Part shown: piece after piece, positions 1 to 5,971 of the stretch
Numbering within the stretch: the first letter of the stretch is position 1
Layout: each line of letters opens with the position of its first letter
NCBI GenBank assembly: GCA_020049245.1
Contig: JAIFLB010000025.1
Span: 1-7,188 of the forward strand
Length of the DNA stretch: 7,188 nucleotides
Direction of reading: 5' to 3'
DNA from: Betaproteobacteria bacterium
GTDB lineage: Bacteria > Pseudomonadota > Gammaproteobacteria > Burkholderiales > Thiobacillaceae
Position numbers and translations under genes: made by a program
The notes under the pieces: generated by a model
What the model saw: the letters and a program-made list of their open reading frames with translations, nothing else
Told to the model about the DNA's origin: nothing
Database searches by the model: none

Positions 1-272
1 GCTCCGCCGGCTGGATGTACCGCTTGATCATCGAATCGCTGCTCGGCCTGCGCCTGGAAGTCGACAAGTTGCACATCACCCCCTGCCTGCCGGCGCACTG
101 GCCGGGCTTCAAGCTGCATTACCGCTTCCGCGAAACGGTGTATCACATCAGCGTCGTGCAGGACGGCGTAGCAGGCCTCAGCGTCGATGGGGTTGAGTTG
201 GAAGGGCGGGTGATCCCCCTGCTGGACGACCATCGGGAACACAACGTCGAGGTCAGAGTGAAGTTCCGCTGA
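1..272 (+). CDS. GH94-type glycoside phosphorylase / cyclic beta-1,2-glucan synthase, C-terminal end (partial)
   Basis: The reading frame is already open at base 3 and stops at TGA 270-272, so only the last ~89 residues of a much larger protein are present. The stretch beginning SAGWMYRLIIESLLGLRLE, followed by ITPCLPAHWPGFKLHYRFRETVYHI, matches the end of the catalytic barrel and the C-terminal beta domain of GH94 enzymes. These include the cellobiose-phosphorylase-like C-terminal part of NdvB/ChvB cyclic beta-1,2-glucan synthases. The characteristic pieces are SAGWMYR, a GLR segment, a PCLP turn and WPGF, then a closing VIPLLDDHREHNVEV strand pair. In NdvB-type proteins this domain sets glucan chain length by phosphorolysis. 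A stand-alone GH94 phosphorylase would look the same here, because the N-terminal glycosyltransferase part lies outside the window. Family assignment is firm; exact substrate is inference. Confidence 0.85.
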   Translation, partial: SAGWMYRLIIESLLGLRLEVDKLHITPCLPAHWPGFKLHYRFRETVYHISVVQDGVAGLSVDGVELEGRVIPLLDDHREHNVEVRVKFR

Positions 273-282
273 ATGCGCCAGC

Positions 283-687
283 GGTAATCTAGTGAAGTGC
301 TGCATTCTGAAGTGCCTGCGCAAGATCGACAGTGAGAATCCTTCGGAGAGAGGAGAGCGTGCTGCATCTGTTCACCAATAACTACGTAACGCAAAGCACC
401 CGACTGTGCACGCATGGGTGGAGAAGCATCCTCGTCTGGTCATGTTCTTCACGTCCACCTCGGCCTCTTGGTTGAACATGATCGAGCGATTCTTCCGCGA
501 CATCACCACTGAACGATTACGTCGTGGCGTCTTCATCAGCGTGCCAGTTCTGATCGCCGCCATTGATGATTATGTCGCTCATCACAACAACAACCCCAAG
601 CCGTTCATCTGGACAAAAAATCCCCGCGACATACTGCAAAAAGTGATTACAGGGGCGCAACGGCTGACCAACATATTGCGGCCGTAG
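283..687 (+). pseudogene. IS630-family transposase, decayed C-terminal fragment
   Basis: From about 406 the frame reads VHAWVEKHPR, then SASWLNMIERFFRDIT and HHNNNPKPFIWT, which is the C-terminal part of an IS630/Tc1-like DDE transposase. Its third acidic residue (Glu of MIERFF) is intact at 484-486. Upstream the homology continues but is broken. LRKIDSENPSE is read from 316 in the same frame as the end. The next part, LHLFTNNYVT from 362, is in the +1 frame. The frame returns near 392-393, where one base is missing from what should read ACG CAT AAG CAC. The catalytic Asp normally found in the DNY motif reads Asn (AAT, 377-379). A recognisable GNLVKC start appears near 283, and the usual HRHQE segment after it is missing. 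The N-terminal two thirds, including the first catalytic Asp, is absent. This is a dead remnant directly abutting the end of the GH94 gene; terminal inverted repeats were not found. Confidence 0.85.
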
Positions 688-774
688 GCGGCACAAGGCC
701 TCAATGACTGTAGTGACCGACTTCTTGGTGGCTGTCTTGTTAATGCGCGACAACCGTCGTTAAAGGCGGCTGGC

Positions 775-786
775 GGCGCTAGCGCC
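775..786. repeat. 12-bp perfect palindrome GGCGCTAGCGCC
   Basis: GGCGCT at 775-780 is followed directly by its reverse complement AGCGCC at 781-786. It lies between the transposase remnant and the 9-bp repeat tract. There is no loop and no T-run on either strand, so it is not a standard terminator. It could be a protein binding site or chance in GC-rich DNA. Confidence 0.4.
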
Positions 787-832
787 AAACCCGACGTGAG
801 GTGGAATTTTCGGAAGTCCGGTTGCAGCGCAA

Positions 833-868
833 TTGAACCAGTTGAGCCAGTTGAACCAGTTGAACCAG
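833..868. repeat. Tandem repeat, four copies of a 9-bp unit TTGAACCAG
   Basis: Units lie at 833-841, 842-850 (one mismatch, TTGAGCCAG), 851-859 and 860-868, followed by a partial fifth copy TTGA. The tract is in the non-coding stretch just past the stop codon of the TusA-domain gene. The 9-bp period keeps reading frames open, which creates a spurious repeated Ser-Thr-Gly stretch on the minus strand; I do not regard that as coding. Confidence 0.8.
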
Positions 869-891
869 TTGATGGTTCATTATTGTTTTTC
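861..891 (+). terminator. Possible rho-independent terminator (plus strand)
   Basis: TGAACCA (861-867), a 5-base loop GTTGA and TGGTTCA (873-879) form a 7-bp stem, followed on the plus strand by TTATTGTTTTT. The left arm is built from the last copy of the 9-bp repeat, so earlier copies could pair with the same right arm. It would stop rightward transcription entering the minus-strand TusA-domain gene, whose TAA stop (882-880) sits in the T-rich tail. In the leftward direction there is no T-run. The stem is short, so confidence is modest. Confidence 0.4.
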
Positions 892-1644
892 TTGTAAAGA
901 AGGTATTTCGTTATCAGTTTTTCTGTCCGAACCACGCTCGACATAATAGGAATAGCCGTATTCCCCTTCGGCCAGGGCCAGATGTTTTGCGCCTGTGCTT
1001 TTGCATAAATACTCAATATCGTTCACCGAGCCTGGGTCGATAGTAACGATTTCAAGTATTTCCCCAACCGCCAATCGACGCAGTGAACGAGCGGTATGGA
1101 TCAGCGGAAGTGGGCATCCCATGCGTCTGGCATCAAGAGAGTCTGCGATCTGTGGATGTTTTGGCGCGATGGGCAGATGTTTGCCAATCCCATGATTTTG
1201 AAATTTTGGCGATGTCTTTTCGCTGGCAGCAAGTTGTGCGGCATCCATGCTTGAGATGACCCAGCTGGGGGTTGGTGTATTGCCATAGATGTTGCACATC
1301 GAGGTCAGGAATTTCGGGTCAAAGATGCGGATTAATGTCGGCTCCGTGAATGAGTCGGTAAATACGAGTCCGCAGTAGTTTCGTGGATGTGATTGTCGAA
1401 GGTAGGCATTCAGTGATTGCAGGGAAGACGCGAGGTCGCCGCCGGTATTGACATCTTTGGACCGCTTTTCACCAGGCAGGGGCGTGTCATTAATGTAAAG
1501 ACGCCACTTTGGGTCATCCGAATGCTGGATGAAGCTGAAAATCTGGTCGAGGACTTGCCAGTCAATAATTCCCGCAAGTGTGCCGGGCATCAATTCAACA
1601 GGCTGATTGGATGCGCTATTTTTTCCTGACACGGTAAAAGTCAT
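880..1644 (-). CDS. Protein with unassigned N-terminal domain and C-terminal TusA/SirA-like sulfur-carrier domain
   Basis: The C-terminal ~75 residues are a TusA/SirA/YedF domain: a DSLDARRMGCPLPLIHTARSL segment, then GEILEI, then DPGSVNDIEYLCK, ending near YSYYVER. The CPxP motif is complete, with its Cys codon at 1116-1114 (Cys177 from this start). In TusA this Cys carries a persulfide that is passed on in tRNA thiolation, cofactor synthesis or sulfur oxidation, so a cytoplasmic sulfur-transfer or redox role is plausible here. TusA itself is only ~80 residues. The N-terminal ~165 residues, including a LIRIFDPKFLTSMCNIYGN segment and a PTPSWVISSMD segment, are a domain I do not recognise. 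No signal peptide or membrane helix is apparent. The ATG at 1644 is chosen; the frame also allows a TTG at 1671 (9 residues longer), and neither has a good ribosome binding site. It lies 84 bp downstream of the YdhR-like gene on the same strand. Sampled 60-base stretches give 47-52% GC against about 67% in the kinase, hinting at a different history. Confidence 0.75.
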   Translation of the reverse strand: MTFTVSGKNSASNQPVELMPGTLAGIIDWQVLDQIFSFIQHSDDPKWRLYINDTPLPGEKRSKDVNTGGDLASSLQSLNAYLRQSHPRNYCGLVFTDSFTEPTLIRIFDPKFLTSMCNIYGNTPTPSWVISSMDAAQLAASEKTSPKFQNHGIGKHLPIAPKHPQIADSLDARRMGCPLPLIHTARSLRRLAVGEILEIVTIDPGSVNDIEYLCKSTGAKHLALAEGEYGYSYYVERGSDRKTDNEIPSLQEKQ

Positions 1645-1679
1645 ATTGATTTTTTGCCACTCATTTGACAATGCAAGCT

Positions 1680-1689
1680 ATTGGCCAAT
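1680..1689. promoter_or_regulatory. 10-bp palindrome ATTGGCCAAT upstream of the TusA-domain gene
   Basis: A perfect palindrome lies in the gap between the YdhR-like stop and the start of the TusA-domain gene, 35 bases upstream of the ATG at 1644. It could be an operator half or pure chance; no convincing -35/-10 pair accompanies it. Confidence 0.25.
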
Positions 1690-1728
1690 TGCTGCCGTAT
1701 CCCCTTGTCGTTTCAACCGATATGGCAA

Positions 1729-2049
1729 TCAGGTTGCGAAGTAGGGTGAAGCCATGCCCTTGCTCGCCTCGGCCACCACATCGCCATCGAACAGCTTGAC
1801 GGTGAGGCTGGCACCCGCCGCTTTGGCGAAGTCGGCCAGCATGCCCACGGCATAGTCCCGGGCGTTCTGCACGGAGTCGAATTCGTAGAACCCACCGACG
1901 GAGTGGGTGTTGATGCCGCTCAACCAGGTTTTGCTGCGCAGTCCCGGCACGGTCTGCATGGCGGGATTGGCCTCGCGCCAGACACCCTCGCTGAAGGGCA
2001 CGGACACCTGGAATTCGGCATAAAGAAAAACACGGCTGGGCTGGGTCAT
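1729..2049 (-). CDS. YdhR-like putative monooxygenase (dimeric alpha-beta barrel)
   Basis: The protein is 106 residues, the size of the YdhR family. It opens with a VFLYAEFQVSVPF strand, then has a NPAMQTVPGLRSKTWL segment, a GGFYEFDS strand and an ARDYAVGMLADFAK helix. The last strand reads ASLTVKLFDGDVV. This order (strand, helix, PGL-x-x-K-x-W strand, GGxYxF strand, helix, strand) is typical of YdhR/ABM-superfamily proteins. They form dimeric ferredoxin-like barrels and are annotated as putative monooxygenases, mostly without proven substrates. The ATG at 2049 is preferred over an upstream in-frame start because AGGAG lies 6 bases before it. The gene is divergent from the LysR regulator, a layout often seen when the regulator controls its neighbour. 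It precedes the TusA-domain gene on the same strand. Actual enzymatic activity is not shown by the sequence. Confidence 0.75.
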   Translation of the reverse strand: MTQPSRVFLYAEFQVSVPFSEGVWREANPAMQTVPGLRSKTWLSGINTHSVGGFYEFDSVQNARDYAVGMLADFAKAAGASLTVKLFDGDVVAEASKGMASPYFAT

Positions 2050-2055
2050 GATGGG

Positions 2056-2060
2056 CTCCT
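2056..2060 (-). promoter_or_regulatory. Ribosome binding site AGGAG of the YdhR-like gene
   Basis: The minus strand reads AGGAG, then six bases (CCCATC), then ATG at 2049. This is the strongest Shine-Dalgarno sequence I examined in the window, and it fixes the start over an upstream in-frame alternative at 2079. Confidence 0.7.
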
Positions 2061-2094
2061 GGGTTGCGGCTTGTTTCAATGGGCGTCATCTTCT

Positions 2095-2126
2095 ATTATC
2101 TTTTATGGATTGATAATCTGTTTATC
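2095..2126. promoter_or_regulatory. Candidate LysR operator: ATTATC-N11-GATAAT plus third TTATC half-site
   Basis: ATTATC at 2095-2100 and its reverse complement GATAAT at 2112-2117 are separated by 11 bases. Another TTATC follows at 2122-2126, five bases after the GATAA core. LysR-type regulators commonly bind interrupted dyads of this size between divergent genes, with extra half-sites toward the target promoter. The minus-strand reading of 2095-2100, GATAAT, also resembles a -10 box for the YdhR-like gene, so bound regulator would touch that promoter. The dyad is visible; its use by this regulator is inferred from position. Confidence 0.45.
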
Positions 2127-2138
2127 GGTTAACAGAAT
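2110..2138 (+). promoter_or_regulatory. Possible sigma70 promoter for the LysR gene
   Basis: TTGATA at 2110-2115 matches five of six -35 positions and is followed after 17 bases by CAGAAT (2133-2138), four of six -10 positions. It overlaps the candidate operator, which would fit autoregulation. The -10 is weak. Confidence 0.35.
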
Positions 2139-2158
2139 GTTTCTGAATCGTTGAGAAT

Positions 2159-3115
2159 ATGCTGATAGAGAATATTTCTGACCTGATGGTGTTTACCCAG
2201 GCAGTGAAGGGGGGAAGTCTCAGCGCGGCCGGGCGTGAGCTGGGCATGTCGCTTGCAGTGGCGAGCAAGCGGTTGCAGCGCCTGGAAGAACAGCTAGGGG
2301 TGCGCCTGCTCAATCGCTCCACGCGCCAGCTCAGCCTGACTGATGAGGGGGCGGAGTACTACCACTACTGCGTGCGCATCCTCGCCGAACTGGAAGAGGG
2401 CGAGGAACTGGTGACCCGAGGCAGCAAAGAGCCCAAGGGCAACCTCAAGGTCACCGTGCCGGCCGCCTTTGGACGTTTGCATATTGCACCGCTGGTACCG
2501 GAGTTTCTGACGCGCTATCCGGCAATCAAGCTCACCCTACACCTTACCGACAGTATTGTGGACATCATCGACCAGGGTTACGACCTGGCGGTACGCATCG
2601 GTGAGTTGAAGGATTCGAGCCTGGTCGCCAAGCCAATCGGCCTGGATCGCCGTGTGGTCGTCGCCACGCCATCCTATCTCGCGCGATATGGCGAGCCGAG
2701 TTCGCCTCAAGAGCTGGCCGATCACAATGCCCTGCTGTTTGCCGGCACGGATCATTGGAGCTTCAAGGGCCCGAGTGGAGAGGAAGTGAACATCAAGGTC
2801 AGCGGCAACCTCGATACCAACAATTGTGATGCCCTGCGCGAGGCGATCTATGCCGATCTCGGGCTGGCGCTGCGCCCGCTGTGGGATGTGTGGAAGGATC
2901 TTCGCGATGGCGGACTCGTCCGGCTGCTGCCTGCCTATACGCCACCCGCCTATCCCATCAATGCGGTTTACCCAAGCCGGCGCCTGACGCCGAAGAAGAC
3001 CCGGATATTCATCGAGCACCTGTTGCGGCGGTTTGGCCCCATCCCTTATTGGGATGATTCGGCCGGTCTGGCGCCTGGCACGGGCCTGCCCTCACAATCT
3101 GGATGCCATCCGTAG
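2159..3115 (+). CDS. LysR-type transcriptional regulator
   Basis: The 318-residue protein begins with a winged helix-turn-helix (about residues 5-65) that includes FTQAVKGGSLSAAGRELG, SKRLQRLEEQLGVRLLNRST and LTDEGAEYY. A LysR substrate-binding domain follows (about 93-295), with GNLKVTVPAAFGRLHIAPLV, DLAVRIGEL and LVAKPIGLDRRVVVATPSYL segments. The combination matches the CrgA/YhjC-like subgroup of LysR regulators, whose ligand is usually unknown. It is a cytoplasmic DNA-binding protein, probably tetrameric like its family. The ATG at 2159 has only a weak GAG-containing site just upstream, but the N-terminal HTH fits this start. It is divergent from the YdhR-like gene, with a dyad between them. 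About 20 residues after the PYWD motif form a tail unlike the usual family end, and its stop overlaps the possible start of the next gene. Confidence 0.93.
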   Translation: MLIENISDLMVFTQAVKGGSLSAAGRELGMSLAVASKRLQRLEEQLGVRLLNRSTRQLSLTDEGAEYYHYCVRILAELEEGEELVTRGSKEPKGNLKVTVPAAFGRLHIAPLVPEFLTRYPAIKLTLHLTDSIVDIIDQGYDLAVRIGELKDSSLVAKPIGLDRRVVVATPSYLARYGEPSSPQELADHNALLFAGTDHWSFKGPSGEEVNIKVSGNLDTNNCDALREAIYADLGLALRPLWDVWKDLRDGGLVRLLPAYTPPAYPINAVYPSRRLTPKKTRIFIEHLLRRFGPIPYWDDSAGLAPGTGLPSQSGCHP

Positions 3116-5070
3116 ACCGATCCATCCTCATGAATAACCCGCCCGATACCGCGCACTTGCTGGATCAAGCCCGACTCGCTGCTCTGTTCGCCACCTTGCC
3201 GATGGGGGTTGTCGTGCATGGCCCGGATGGCCGCGTGGTGACGGCAAACACCTCGGCGCTGGAGATACTCGGGCTCGGTCTTGCCGAGATCACTGGAAAG
3301 ACCTCGATGGACCCGGACTGGCAGGCGGTAAGGGAAGATGGCAGCCCATTCCCAGGCGAACAGCACCCGGTGATGATCTGCCTGGCAACTGCCGCGCCGG
3401 TCAAAAACATCATCATGGGAGTGTCTACCCAGGCCGGGCGAGAACAGCGCTGGCTCAGGGTTGATGCCTATCCATTGTGGGTCGAGGGCAAGCTCGCGGG
3501 GGTGTATGCCTGTTTCGAGGACATCACCGAGCGCCGACGCATCGAGATACAACTCGATGATGCCCGAGAACGACTCGAACTTGCGCTGCTCGGCGCCAAC
3601 CTGGGCACCTACGATGCGCACCTGCCGAGCGGGCGGGTCTCGGTCAACGACCGTTATCTGGCCCTGCTGGGTTATGCCCCCGGAGAACTCGAGATGTCGG
3701 TGGCCGAGTGGATGCATCGCATCCACCCGGACGACCTGCCGCGCAACCAGGCGCACCACGCTCGAATTGTCGCCAGCGAGTTGCGCCAGGTGGATATCGA
3801 ATACCGCTTGCGTCACCGGGATGGCAGTTGGGTCTGGCTGCATGACCGAGGAAGAATCTTCAGCACCGATGCACAAGGACAGCCGATCCGCATCGCCGGC
3901 ACGCAACTGGACATCACCACTCGCAAGCAGGCCGAACTGGCGCTGCAAGAAAGCGAAGCGCGCTACCGCACTGTCGTCGAATCCGCGCCGGATGCCATCA
4001 TGATCTACGTCGATCAGCGTGTCGTCATGGCCAACCCGGCCTGCGTGCAGATCTTCGGGGCAAGCTTCGAACAGGAATTGCTCGGCAAGGATATCTGGTC
4101 CCTGATCAGCCCGCGTTCGCACCCGCTACTGCGGCGTCGTATCGATCGTGCCCTGCAATCGGGCGGAGTGAATCCGATTGCGGAAGTCGAACTTCTGCGC
4201 CTGGATGGCACGTCCTTGCCGGTTGACGGCGTGTCGGCCGCCATCGAATACCAGGGTCGCCGTGCCATCCACGTCATGATGCGCGACGCGACGCCGCGCA
4301 AGCAGGCGGAAGCGCTGCTGCGGCAGCATCGCGAAGAAATGGAACGGGCGCTGACCTTCCAGGTGGCGCAGCAGACCGTTGCCGGCATCGCGCATGAACT
4401 GAACCAGCCGCTCAATGCCGTCACTACGCTGGCCGAGGCCGCCCGGCAACAACTGCGGGGTTTGCACCCATTACCAGAGAACCTGGCGGATACGCTGGAA
4501 GGCATCTCCCAAGGAGCACAGCGCGCGGGCCGCGTCGTACATGAACTGATGGGCTTCCTGCGGAAACCCGACCTCGCGTGCGAAGCCGTCAACCTGGCAA
4601 AGCTCCTGCAGGAAGCCGTCCTGCAAATCCAGGCCGGCCTGTCCTTTGCGGGCGAGATCGAGCTGCGTCTGCCCAACGAATTGCCGTGGGTTGCCGGCAA
4701 CGCCATGCAAATCGAGAAGATTGTCAGCAACCTGTTGCGCAATGCCGTGGAGGCCTGCCAATCGGCGTGCCGCACAGAAGGGGAGTGCCGGATCGTCATC
4801 GCGGGTTTCAACGATGGAAAGCGGATTCGCCTCCAGGTCGACGACAACGGCCCCGGTGTCGCCGCCGAACTGTTGCCACGCTTGTTTCAGCCCTTTATCA
4901 GCAACAAGCGTGGCGGCATCGGCATGGGGTTGGCCATCAGCCAGGCCCTGGCCAATTCGTTGGGCGGCACGCTTGAATATGAAGTGGCTCCAAGCGGCGG
5001 CGCGCGCTTTTCTCTCACGCTGCCGATCTGTGAAGAGACTGCAAGCGGAACCGGCGGAACGCAAACATGA
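3103..5070 (+). CDS. Soluble multi-PAS sensor histidine kinase, FixL-like HPK4 type
   Basis: The 655-residue protein has three PAS/PAC units: about 25-148 (ending FEDITERRRIE), 155-285 (EYRLRHRDGSWVWLHDRGR, ending LDITTRKQAEL) and 286-405 (ending MMRDATPRKQAEA). The transmitter follows. The H-box reads AGIAHELNQPLNAVTTLAEA with phospho-acceptor His431. The ATPase domain has an N-box NLLRNAVEA (Asn547), a G1 box DDNGPG (580-585), an F-box around 594-600 and a G2 box GGIGMGLA (604-611). HELNQPLN is the HPK4 signature shared with FixL, DctB and TodS-like kinases. There is no transmembrane segment, so sensing is cytoplasmic; I see nothing that identifies the ligand or a cofactor. The first ATG (3103) overlaps the LysR stop by 13 bases; ATG 3130 (9 residues shorter) is equally possible and no strong ribosome binding site decides it. 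The stop overlaps the response-regulator start as ATGA. Confidence 0.93.
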   Translation: MPSVDRSILMNNPPDTAHLLDQARLAALFATLPMGVVVHGPDGRVVTANTSALEILGLGLAEITGKTSMDPDWQAVREDGSPFPGEQHPVMICLATAAPVKNIIMGVSTQAGREQRWLRVDAYPLWVEGKLAGVYACFEDITERRRIEIQLDDARERLELALLGANLGTYDAHLPSGRVSVNDRYLALLGYAPGELEMSVAEWMHRIHPDDLPRNQAHHARIVASELRQVDIEYRLRHRDGSWVWLHDRGRIFSTDAQGQPIRIAGTQLDITTRKQAELALQESEARYRTVVESAPDAIMIYVDQRVVMANPACVQIFGASFEQELLGKDIWSLISPRSHPLLRRRIDRALQSGGVNPIAEVELLRLDGTSLPVDGVSAAIEYQGRRAIHVMMRDATPRKQAEALLRQHREEMERALTFQVAQQTVAGIAHELNQPLNAVTTLAEAARQQLRGLHPLPENLADTLEGISQGAQRAGRVVHELMGFLRKPDLACEAVNLAKLLQEAVLQIQAGLSFAGEIELRLPNELPWVAGNAMQIEKIVSNLLRNAVEACQSACRTEGECRIVIAGFNDGKRIRLQVDDNGPGVAAELLPRLFQPFISNKRGGIGMGLAISQALANSLGGTLEYEVAPSGGARFSLTLPICEETASGTGGTQT

Positions 5071-5738
5071 ATACCCTGCAAGCCTATGTTGTTGATGACG
5101 ATGTGGATGTCCGCAAGGGGCTGGTGACGCTGTTGAAATCGGCGGGGTACCCCGCGCAGGGATTTGCCAGCGCGGAAGCCTTTCTCGATGTTGTAACCGG
5201 AGATATCCAGACAGTTGCCGGTTGCCTGATTCTCGATCTGCGCATGCCGGGCATGGATGGCCTGGCGTTGCAGCGCCGGCTGGTCGAGGCAGGCTGCGGC
5301 ATGCCGATCCTCTTCCTGACGGGCCATGGCGAAGTACCGGATGCCGTGGTCGCACTGCGTTCCGGCGCGGTCGACTTCCTGCTCAAGCCAGTCAATGGCA
5401 AGCTGCTGCTGGAAAGGCTTGCCGCCTGCTGGCAGGCGGAAACCGAGCGTGTTCATGCGCGGCAATTGCGGGAACAAGTGCTTTCCGGTTTGCACCGGCT
5501 GACCGGTCGGGAACGCGAAATACTGCGCCATGCGCTGCAAGGGATACGCAACGGGGTGATTGCCGGGCTGCTGGGCTTGAGCCTGAGAACAGTCGAGGCC
5601 CATCGCTCGCGGCTGCTGCTCAAACTCGATGCCGCCTCGATCCAGGACTGGCAGCGTCGCTGCGAACTGGCCGGTTTACCGTCGGCCAGGCTGGTCGAGT
5701 TGCTTGCGACAATGGTCAGCGCAGCAAGCGTTAACTAG
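5067..5738 (+). CDS. FixJ/NarL-type response regulator (REC + LuxR-type HTH)
   Basis: The 223-residue protein has an N-terminal receiver (about 5-120) with the acidic pair Asp10/Asp11, phosphorylation site Asp57 (LILDLRMPGMDG), Thr85 (ILFLTGHGEV) and Lys107 (LLKPVNG). All catalytic positions are present. A LuxR-type helix-turn-helix follows (about 144-190) with LTGREREILRHALQG and LSLRTVEAHRSRLLLKL segments. This architecture and the LTGHG/AVDFLLKPV sequences place it with FixJ, TodT and StyR transcription factors. It is presumably phosphorylated by the kinase immediately upstream, with which it overlaps by 4 bases (ATGA), implying translational coupling. A GGCGGAAC stretch 5-12 bases upstream of the overlap could serve as a weak ribosome binding site. 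The ~30 residues after the HTH are longer than in typical FixJ proteins. Target genes cannot be read from this window. Confidence 0.93.
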   Translation: MNTLQAYVVDDDVDVRKGLVTLLKSAGYPAQGFASAEAFLDVVTGDIQTVAGCLILDLRMPGMDGLALQRRLVEAGCGMPILFLTGHGEVPDAVVALRSGAVDFLLKPVNGKLLLERLAACWQAETERVHARQLREQVLSGLHRLTGREREILRHALQGIRNGVIAGLLGLSLRTVEAHRSRLLLKLDAASIQDWQRRCELAGLPSARLVELLATMVSAASVN

Positions 5739-5971
5739 CATCGGCTCTGTCCCTCCAATACCGCAAGAACATCAGGTCGAAAGTCCAACCTGGCGTTGCT
5801 GAGATGGCTTGAGGAAACCGAGACCCCGTTTCCAGGCAATCATGCTCCACCAATCCTTCCCATCTCTTGAGAGACAAAACGGTAAGTTGCGCCATGCGCA
5901 CCTGCAGACCGCCATCGGTGCGCGCGGCGCACCCTACCGCGCTTCTCCACCTGGCCTGGGTCGGGCCTGGA
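5739..5971. other. Non-coding gap between response regulator and second kinase
   Basis: No convincing gene is seen here. A 6-bp stem GGAAAC/GTTTCC (5813-5818 with 5828-5833, 9-base loop) is present, but without a T-run. The reading frame of the downstream kinase is open back to a TGA at 5810-5812 and has an ATG at 5894, so part of this stretch could belong to that protein. The residues it would encode do not resemble a known domain. Confidence 0.4.

Noticed and set aside
741..790. Possible integron attC-like site
   Set aside because: A GTTAAAG motif and nearby palindrome are present, but the GTTRRRY/RYYYAAC core pair is not satisfied and no cassette structure is seen.
833..868. Possible small CRISPR array
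   Set aside because: The units are 9 bp and directly tandem with no spacers, so this is a simple repeat.
582..1016. Minus-strand frame with a repeated Ser-Thr-Gly stretch
   Set aside because: The repeat residues come from the 9-bp tandem repeat, whose length keeps the frame open. The frame overlaps the TusA-domain gene and the transposase remnant and has no family resemblance.
3046..4122. 358-codon open frame on the minus strand opposite the LysR end and kinase N-terminal half
   Set aside because: It is antisense to clear PAS-domain coding sequence and its translation resembles no family. Long antisense frames are expected opposite GC-rich genes.
4471..5355. 294-codon minus-strand frame opposite the kinase transmitter and response regulator
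   Set aside because: The opposite strand encodes complete H, N, G1, F and G2 boxes and a receiver. The minus frame has no recognisable domain.
5813..5833. GGAAAC/GTTTCC stem as terminator of the response-regulator transcript
   Set aside because: The stem is 6 bp with a 9-base loop and is followed by AGGCAATC, with no T-run on either side.
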